Part shown: positions 56,507 through 64,000 of the stretch, in pieces
Layout of the letters: the number at the start of each line of letters is the position of its first letter
Numbering within the stretch: the stretch's first letter is position 1
Assembly: GCA_033297205.1 (NCBI GenBank)
Contig: MU859091.1
Span: forward strand, 62,001-126,000
Direction of reading: 5' to 3'
DNA from: Pseudoneurospora amorphoporcata
Taxonomy: Eukaryota > Ascomycota > Sordariomycetes > Sordariales > Sordariaceae
Length of the DNA: 64,000 bases
The notes under the pieces: generated by a model
What the model saw: the letters and a program-made list of their open reading frames with translations, nothing else
Databases searched by the model: none
What the model was told of the DNA's origin: nothing
Translations under genes and position numbers: made by a program

Positions 56507-58581
56507 TCAACGCTTTGCTGCATCTTCCGCTCCCCCCTTCGCCATGGCTTCACACACGCGCCAGGCCGTCACCATCCGGCGTCTCTCACTCTTTGGCAGT
56601 TTCACATATTCCTCCTCTCCTTGCGCCAGGCGACCCATGACAATTTGGGCCTCGATATCTGCCTTACCTAGCTTCTCCAGTTCTCGGTAGAAACCGAGAA
56701 AGATGAATCCAGGGGCTTCGAGGGCGCCTGTCGTGGGCTTCATCACCAACTCGCTGAGGCCTCGACCAAACCCTTTGAGGAACCCAACAGTTCCATCCTC
56801 GCGCGCGCCTGCGATCGGTCTGGTGAAAACACCAGAGAGACCGACCCAGAGGTTTTGACTAAGTTTCTAGTGACATGGTGAGTGCCTCTCCTGCTAAAAC
56901 GGTTCGGGTTGGAATGCGTAGCTTACTCGTCCTGCAGCAATTATCCCGCTTTGCCATCCATTAATTTCTCCCGAGCCGTTGCTGTGAGAATGCCCATGAA
57001 TCCGAGAGAAGTCCTTGGCCAGGATTTCGGTAATGACGATGGGCGAAATCTGGCTTAAATGACCCAGCACAATGTTCCTCTGAACCGCTGAAACGGTATC
57101 AGGATTGAGGTTTGGCCGAGGTTTCGAAAGTCTCTATCTTCTGGAATGATACCTAGGTAGGGAAGGCTGGTTACTGGCGGCAAGGTGCAAGATATTCAGA
57201 GAAACCTACGGTTGGAGCTCCTCAATATCCGAGGCTCCTCCAAGGACAACGGCCACTGCACTGATGGGTGACAGAGGAACCGGAGTATACTTCGTCCTTG
57301 CCATCAAGGACGCAAGCTCTCCGCTGACAAGGGAACAGGGCTGACAGTCTTCAAGCAGCCGCCTATGGACGGAAACTGCTGTCTCTTCGAACGAGCCAAA
57401 GGAGTAAATTTGACGCTCCCAGTCCTCAGGCTTGTCTCTTAGGGTGCGGGACCTAAAGTAAGTAGTCGGTATCCTCAACCGGTGTCGCATTCCGACCGCA
57501 GTCCGGAAGTCTATCGGGTCAAGTTCCAGGACCTCTGTCCTGAACTTGTTGATCGTCTCACCTATCTCGCACCAAAGCATGATCTCTATGACACTGTATG
57601 TGAAGAGGTTGGCCAGGCTCCGTTTAGCTTCGCAGATCTTGACACATACTAGAGGGTGAGGGAAACTGCGGGTTGGGCTCCAGGGCCATCTATATCACAA
57701 CATCAGCATCAACCCCCATCGGCTTCAAAACTGAAAACTTACCGAGAAAGAACATGAACAGGAACACCCAACTTCTCCGCGCAATGCAGATGCCCAAACT
57801 CCTTGTGGCAAGCCACAATCGCATCCGCAATGAAGGGTTTCCCATCGCTGGTAAACGGCGCAACGCACGCCTTCCACGAATCTTCCAGCATCGCATACAC
57901 CGACTCCTTCCACCTTTCCCTCTCAGCCGGCCCGCGGGACTTGATCCATTCCTGGGCCCCAAAAGCATCATAATCACCACACCCGGCTCCGTATTGTCCT
58001 CCGTGTTGTTTGCACCGGCCGCCCAGACTAAAGTACTCGAGCCTGCAACCCTCAACCTGCGCCTGGTAGTCCGGGTGCGTGGCCACCCTGATGCGATGGC
58101 CGAACTTGTCGCGCAGCCAGACGGCCACGGCGGTGAAGTGGCGCACGTCGTCGGCGAAACCGACGGCTAGCATGACGATGTTGAGTCTTGTGCCTCGGCC
58201 TGAGGAGAGTTGCGGTTGCGGTTGCTGTTGCGGGAGAGATTGCGTGGGCGTCGGCGTGGCTGAGCGGGAGGCGGGTGCGTTCGTAGGCGTGGATATCCCG
58301 GAAACGGAAGATTCGGGGGTTCTGGTTCCTGGTAAGGGTACGGGTACGTTGAGGCGCCTGTCGGGTGAGGTTCCTTGCTGCCGTGTGATGTTGAGTCGGA
58401 CCTTGCCGTCGTTGCCGTACTAGAGCTTGAAGTCGAAGCCCATACTGTCGAAGGCGAGACGGGTGCGGGCGGCTTCGGCGTCGATGCTCATGACTCTGGA
58501 TTTTCCCTCGGCTGCTTCGCGAGCGAGAACGAGGGGGGATTTTGGGCGTTCTGGGGGACGGTCTGGTCTGAGGAGTGACAT
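56507..58581 (-). pseudogene. Degenerate GT28/sterol-glucosyltransferase-type gene
   Basis: Read from the ATG at 58581, 53 sensible codons (MSLLRPDRPPERPKSP...FDFKL) end in TAG at 58422-58420, after which the same frame continues for over 200 codons. That frame carries the N-terminal GT28 domain: RLNIVMLAVGFADDV, HRIRVATHPDYQAQVEG, FIADAIVACHKEFGHLHCAEKLGVPVHVLS. A clean intron (57742-57690) leads into WPWSPTRSFPHPL, and the homology goes on to EELQP near 57206. The C-terminal GKGVG-like tail (ARE..GFLKGFGRGLSELVMKP) is at 56866-56507. The donor-sugar half with the expected HHGGAGT motif is missing; only about 200-340 nt of unreadable DNA lie in its place. CAG to TAG is a C-to-T change at CpA, as repeat-induced point mutation would make. 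The alternative is a divergent gene starting at the internal ATG near 58173. Confidence 0.5.
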
Positions 58582-59399
58582 TGTGGGTGTTTTGAGATTT
58601 CTAGGTGGTGGAGGATTTGTGTAGGTTGGGGCGAGAGGAGGTCGTAAATATGCTCGGGCTGGGAATGCGACGGATGACGATGATGAAAGATGGCGGAATT
58701 AGCACCAACAAAGTAACCTGGAAGTATGTGAAGTACGTATAGGTACCTAGCCCATCGTCACTCCCTCAACTGAACACTGTGCCGGCCACACCTGCCGCAC
58801 CCGCCGTACCTTCCTGCCACTCCTTCATCCGATCTTTCCACTTAAACTCAAGCATACTATAAGATACCTGGCTGGCCCCTCCTTCCAACAACAACCGCTT
58901 GGTCAGATGGCACAGTGCAGTGGTCTACCATTTAAGCCCGAAAAACTCCGTCATCACTTGTCCGGATCGGAAACGGTGAGCGAAGACACGTAAAGAGGTC
59001 ACCGCACACCTAGTAGCCGGTCTACCTATATGGTATCTGGGAACGCTCCAGTCGACAAGATCCAACAGTATTCAAACGGTTCACCGCCTTATCTGAACGA
59101 GCGGTCGTTGTTTTTTGCTTTTTTCTTCTTATTCTTTGATTTTTATTTTATTTTTATTTTTTTCTTCTTTTTCCTTTGTTTTCTTTTTGAAGAGTTCGGG
59201 GGAGAGAGAGGTGGTGCGTTCGAACCAGTCAGTCGGTGGTAGTCTTTTTTTTTTTTTTGGATATTGTTTCAATGCACTTTTGACACTATAGATTCATGCT
59301 TGTCCGAGTACCTATCAAGTAACAATCCTCACACTCACGACACGATTAAGTAGTCTCCCATCAACACACCTTGTTGTCTCCCTCATCTCAAACCCAAAG
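58582..59399. other. Intergenic region
   Basis: About 820 bp between the glucosyltransferase relic start and the GAD stop. A T-rich stretch (59110-59190, many TTTTTATTT words) and short T runs near 59246 are probably part of the GAD 3' region. Confidence 0.45.
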
Positions 59400-61272
59400 T
59401 TAACAAACACTCCTATGAATCCCCCCTCCCAACCTCTTCTCCTCTTCCTTCTTCTTCTTCTTCTCCTCCCTCTTCCCCTTTGCCTCGCCCTTTTCCTCCC
59501 CCTTCTTCTCCTCCTCCTTCTTCTCTTCCTCATTCTTCCTCTTATCCTCCTTCGTCACGGGTTTCCTCCGTCCACCCTGATGTCCTTGCAACACATTCAA
59601 ATTCACCTCATCATTCTCCATCAGCGTTTGCGTAACCGACGCCAAGTCCGTCACCAGCCTATCAATCAGATCAAACGAGAACGACTCGCGAACCACCACC
59701 CGCAGTATCTCCGTCTGGTCCTCGTTGGGCGGCAATGCGTAGTTGGGAATGATCCACTGCCGGGCGCGCATTAAAAGGGAAACGGTCTCTTGTTTTACGT
59801 GCGGGTACTCCTTCTGGAACTCGTCGGTGAAGCGGAAGGAGACGACGGGGAGGCCGGGGGTGTAGTCTGCGGATGTTTCGCGGTCTTTGGGGGCTTCTTC
59901 TGAGGAAGCATGGGTCTTTGACTCTTCCCTCTCAGCCTTCTGGTCATCATTCTGGCTCTCAGAGCTCTGCTCGTTCTTGCCTTCGTTGGCGCTAGACCCT
60001 GACGTTACGGAGGCTTGCTTCTTCGGTGGCCGATGAATGTCGCTGACGCAAGTATACCAACCCGTCGCCTCCAGAGCCTTGGAAAGCAACCTCGCGTTGG
60101 AGAGACAATTCTCCACCACATCGCGGTACCCCTGAAAGCCGAGGTGGATGAGGTTGTAGTACTGCACGATCACCTGCGCGCCGGGCCGCGAGAAGTTGAG
60201 CGTGTAGCTGTACTCGGTTCCGCCCAAGTAGTGCAGCTCGAAAATCAGATGCTTGGGCAGGAAGGACTCGTCCCTCCACACAATCCATCCCACGCCGGGG
60301 GTGACCAGCCCGTACTTGTGGCCCGAGACGTTGATGGACTTGACGCGGGGCAGCTCAAAGTTCCATTTTGAACCACCTGTCTTCGCATAGGTAAAAGGTG
60401 CGACGAATCCACCCGAGGCGGCGTCGACGTGGATGGGGATGTCGATGCCCGTTTTGGCCTCGAAGTCGTCGAGGATCTTGTGGATCTCTTCTACCGGCTC
60501 ATAATGACCTGTGTAAGTGCTGCCGAGGATGATGAACACGCCGATTGTGTTCTCGTCCAGGTTTTCTTTCACCAGTTCCGGGTCCAGGCAGTAGTTGCTC
60601 TTGGCCGAGACGGGCAAAATCCGGGCCTCGACATCAAAGTAGCGGGCGAACTTCTCCAGAGCGACTTGCGCGTTGGCGCCCATGATGATGTTGGGCTTGT
60701 AGGCGTCTTTGCCCTCGGCCCAGCGCTTCTCCTGCCAGCGACGCTTCATGGCTAAGCCGCCGAGGTGGACGGCTTCGGACGAGCCAACGGTGGCGGTGCC
60801 GATGGCTTTTTCGTCTTTTTGCACGCCCCAGAGATGGGCAAGAATGCTGACGCAACGGTCGCTGAAGGAGATCATGGCGGGATACTCGTCGTTATCGGAC
60901 ATGTTCTTGCCTAGGTTCTCGACGAAGAGCTTCTGGGCGTTTTCTTCAATGTAGGTGTTGACGAAGCTGGCCATGTTGAGATTTGGTTTGCCATCTAGGT
61001 CCAGTTCGTCCCTGAGCATGGCGTAGACGGTGTCTCCTGGCGTGCCATCTTCGGGGATCTTGTACTTGGGGATGTCATCTCGGCTGGCGTAGGAACTGGT
61101 GTAGGGTGTAAGATGATTCTGCCTCTGGCTACTGCTGCTCTTTTCTTGGAGTCTGATGTCCCTGAGGTGATGAACGATCTCCTCGGGATTAACCTATAGA
61201 GTATGTGTAAGTCAGTAACTCAAGATAAAGGCGAGTGTCGAGGCTCAAACTTACGTGGCGGCTTAATGACAT
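59400..61272 (-). CDS. gad: Glutamate decarboxylase (PLP-dependent)
   Basis: Two exons, 61272-61255 (18 nt, MSLSRH) and 61193-59400, with a 61-nt intron, give 603 residues. Group II PLP decarboxylase features are clear: GTATVGSSEAVHLGGLAMKRRW, PIHVDAASGGFVAPF and INVSGHKYGLVTPGVGW, where K299 is the expected PLP Schiff-base lysine, then LGGTEYSYTLNFSRPGAQVI. It turns glutamate into GABA and CO2 in the cytosol, feeding the GABA shunt and acid or conidial-germination responses known for Neurospora GAD. Typical fungal GADs are about 500-560 residues. The extra here is a 55-residue Ser/Glu/Lys insertion (about 415-470) and a Lys/Glu tail of some 45 residues, both low complexity. Basic tails sometimes bind calmodulin in plant GADs; here the tail is mixed-charge, so that is speculative. 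Confidence 0.9.
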
Positions 61273-61854
61273 TGTGTAAGTGAAGTGTGGGCCCTAGGGA
61301 TATGGCTAAGTTGGTGTGAGTTTGGTGATGAAATAGTCAATGCCGTGTTCCGAAAAGGGGATGCAGCCAAGAAATCTAGGGAAGATCTGATCGATGGACG
61401 AGATGTGTTTTATAGGGATGGAGTTTGGACATTCCTTGCGTTTGAAAATCATGGTCATTATTTTGTAGGATCTTGATGTTGCTGTGGGACAGCACACTCT
61501 TATGACGACATGACTTTCGGCTGTCTGAGCGGGCATTGGCAGTGCCAACTCCGAAGAACACCTCGACCAACACAAAACTCGTACAATAGCCATCAAACCA
61601 TGAAACAGATCGAGCTTATCCAACTGTTATTGATAACAACCAGGTTTTGAAATCCCATTACTTGATGGAGACTCAGGTCTTTCAAAAATGTGGCCAGTTA
61701 TTCTGTCCACAACTCTGGTATTCGATGCATGCTAACTGCCTGGATATCTTTAAACGACACATTTCTTCCCTACATCAAGCATCACAGGTATCCAACGACA
61801 TAACCTCCCCAAGAACACCTTCGTAAAATCATTTGGTAATCAACTTTTCCTCGC
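61273..61854. other. GAD promoter region and 3' end of ligase gene
   Basis: 582 bp between the GAD start codon and the stop codon of the ligase gene, both on the minus strand. A small plus-strand frame at 61285-61476 is not convincing. Confidence 0.45.
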
Positions 61855-63725
61855 TCAAAGCTTAGCACCCTGTGCCCGTCTAGCCTCCCTATCCTTGTCC
61901 CTCAACAAGCGCCTCAAAATCTTTCCACTTGGGCTTTTGGGAATAGCATCGACAAACTCAATGCCTCCCTTGAGCCACTTGTAGTGGGCCTTGTGCTCCT
62001 GGACATGCTTCATAATCTCAGCCGCGATCTCCGCGTCAGGCCGAGATGACATGGACGCGGGTGTCACAACAAAGGCCTTTGGCACTTCTCCGTCGCGGTC
62101 GTCGGGCACAGCGATGACAGCACAGTCATCTACGGCGGGATGGACGAGGAGATGGGCTTCTAGCTCGGCAGGCGCAACTTGGTGTCCCTGAAAGAATCAT
62201 ATGTCAGTACTTGCGAGAAGAAGTTCGGAAGTGCCATGTCCACTGTACGTACCTTGACCTTGATCAGCTCCTTCAGGCGGTCAACGATGCTGATATGCTC
62301 GTATCCCGCCGGCGACTTGGTCACAATGACCTCGTCTCCCGTCCGCATCCACCTTCCGTCTTCGTCAAAGACATACGCTTCGCTAGTGGCACGCTCGTTG
62401 TTGAGATATCCAAGAGTAACTGACGGCGACTGGACGAGAAGTTCACCACGCACTCCGTACTCTGTGATCTCTCTTCCGTCCTGGTCGATAACCTTGGCTT
62501 TTGTTCCAGGGACCAGAGAGCCGGATGTGCCCTGCACAATATCATGCTCACTTGTCGAGCAGACAACGGTCGAGGTCTCCGTCAAGCCATATCCTTGGCC
62601 AACCTTCCACTTGGGGAACAGCTTGAGTAACTCGTCCTGTGTCTCTTTTCCGAGAGGGGCAGCACCCGTAAAGACTTTGCGAACACTGCTCAGGTCGAAC
62701 TTCTTGAGAGTATCCCTGCTGCTCAACATACGAACGACGATGGGGGGTACAAGAGGGAGATGGTTGATCTTGAACTTTTCAATGGCCTGGAGGAAGCCGT
62801 TGAACTCGAACTTGGGTAGAACGATGAGCTCGTCGCCGCGCCATGTGGCAGAGTGAGCGACCACGACGAGGCCGTAGATATGGCTGAAGGGTAACAATGC
62901 GAGCTCGACTTGTGTATCGACGCCACTCTTCTTGCGACCGACATCTTCAAAGATGCAGTATTGCATCGTATTGGCAATCACGTTCCTGTGGGAAATCATG
63001 ACGGCCTTGGGCAGACCAGAGGTGCCGCTCGAATAGCAGAGGAAGGCGACTTGGCGGGCACCTTGACCCTTGGTCCATCGAAGCGGCTCGAGGTCGGGTA
63101 CGGAGCGGCCGAGCTCAACGAGGTCGTCGACGGTCTTGTATGGAAGCTTCTTGGCATGATGAGGGAGGTCCATAAGGAAGATCTTGTCTTGGGAAATTCC
63201 CACGGCCTTGGCGGCCTTAAGGGCGGTCTCTAGGACGGATAGACATGTGAACAAGCACTTTGCGCCAGAAGAGCGAAGTTGGTGCTCTAGTTCACTAGCG
63301 TTGTATGCGACGTTGGCGGGGGTCGCGATGCCAGACAAGCGGTGGATCGAGTGGAGGACGGAAACGTAGTCGATGGTGTTGACAGAGAAGACGCAGATGA
63401 CCTTGTCCCAGGGCAAGTCGGCGTTGGGCTCCCATCCCGTGATCTTGTGGAGGGCCTTGGCGAGGAGTTCTGTCCTTTCGAACGCCTGCTTCACGGTATA
63501 TGTCTTGCCGGTAAGACCACATGTCCAAGGATTCCTGCTCTTGTCGATGGGGCGGCGCCCGTAAACTTCATTCTTCATAAACTCGCCAATGGTGACCGAA
63601 TCGGGAGGGTCTGGTCACCGTTAGTTGAGGCATGTCCAAAGGCGCAAAGCAGCCGATACTGAGTGGCGAGGCTACAACGTACCGAAGGGAAGCTTAGGGA
63701 CCCAGGGAGGAGGATAGAAGACCAT
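61855..63725 (-). CDS. 4-coumarate-CoA-ligase-like acyl-CoA synthetase, peroxisomal
   Basis: Three exons, 63725-63683, 63610-62253 and 62187-61855, with 72- and 65-nt introns, give 577 residues. The adenylate-forming signatures are all there: YSSGTSGLPKAVMISHRN (P-loop-like A3) near 202, YGLTETS near 345, RTGDE near 450, and the C-terminal lysine motif KSPSGKILRR near 553. The second splice (RLKELIKVK/GHQVAPAELE) rebuilds the hinge region. The protein ends in AKL, a type 1 peroxisomal targeting signal. Such enzymes activate carboxylic acids with ATP and CoA; plants use 4CL for cinnamates, while fungal peroxisomal homologues act on phenylpropanoid or fatty acids, often for beta-oxidation. The substrate cannot be read from sequence. 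It is transcribed leftwards, with its promoter at the window edge. Confidence 0.88.
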
Positions 63726-64000
63726 TTTGAAGTAACTGTGAGTAGACTATGGCTGGAGGAGGAGGTCCAGTCTGATGTCTGTTTGGCAAGGATGACACGG
63801 GAAAGCGAGAAGAGACTGAAGGAGAAAGAGGGAGATAAGTAAAAAGAAAGAGGGCAAGAAGGGAAAAAGGAATCCATCGCGCCTTCCTCCCCGCGCCCAT
63901 TCCCCATTCAGTCGCCCTCCACCGAATTCTATCCGCCATCTCCCCGAGTCTTGGCCGCGGCTGGATGTCAATGGCCCACGATTGATGCAGACGGAAGAGT
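63726..64000. promoter_or_regulatory. Upstream region of the ligase gene
   Basis: The last 275 bp lie upstream of the minus-strand ligase start and should hold its leader and proximal promoter. The leader strand is pyrimidine-rich (63800-63880). No specific site is claimed. Confidence 0.4.

Noticed and set aside
59205..59250. GTTCGAACC resembling a tRNA T-arm
   Set aside because: No matching acceptor, D or anticodon arm can be folded around it by eye. No tRNA gene is claimed anywhere in the window.

Overview
The window looks like nuclear DNA of a filamentous ascomycete, most likely Neurospora or a close Sordariales relative. Genes are GC-rich with C-ending codons. Introns are short (about 55-180 nt) with GTRNGT donors, CTAAC/CTGAC branch sites and YAG acceptors. 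Intergenic DNA is long and holds microsatellites and homopolymer tracts. The casein kinase I and PKA catalytic proteins match, as far as I recall, Neurospora crassa CK-1a and PKAC-2, which are close neighbours on linkage group I. The species call rests on recall, not on a search.

Layout. 1-12.4 kb: 5' end of a secreted His/Asp-rich protein (-), a zinc-finger protein with an N-terminal membrane segment (+), exosome subunit RRP40 (-), the ribosome-associated Hsp70 SSZ1 (+), and an RBR-type RING/IBR protein (-). 12.4-15.9 kb: no gene, but a 355-bp MITE-like element with perfect terminal inverted repeats. 15.9-27.3 kb: POP1 of RNase P/MRP (-), a small uncertain gene (-), an NT-C2 domain protein (+), a RecA/Rad51-paralogue-like protein (-) and Pal1 (-). 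27.3-38.0 kb: a 10.8-kb gene-free interval between the divergent pal1 and ck-1a, partly AT-rich and holding possible decayed coding fragments. 38.0-52.6 kb, all on +: CK1 kinase, a tail-anchored inositol-polyphosphate 5-phosphatase, a PKA catalytic subunit, and a GRAM-TBC Rab GAP. 53.2-63.7 kb, all on -: a mitochondrial MmgE/PrpD (2-methylcitrate dehydratase-like) enzyme, a probably broken GT28-type glucosyltransferase, glutamate decarboxylase, and a peroxisomal 4-coumarate-CoA-ligase-like enzyme.

The genes do not form a biosynthetic cluster. Most are core housekeeping or signalling genes with their own promoters. The 38-52 kb block groups four signalling or membrane-traffic genes on one strand; the last block groups metabolic enzymes of mitochondria, cytosol and peroxisome. 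I found no tRNA, rRNA or CRISPR. The most unusual points are the membrane-anchored zinc-finger protein, the RRP40 intron carrying a 55-nt homopolymer, the MITE, a CK1 tail intron whose retention would cleanly truncate the protein, and the broken glucosyltransferase. Splice junctions were placed by hand from consensus, reading frame and family fit; no RNA evidence was available.
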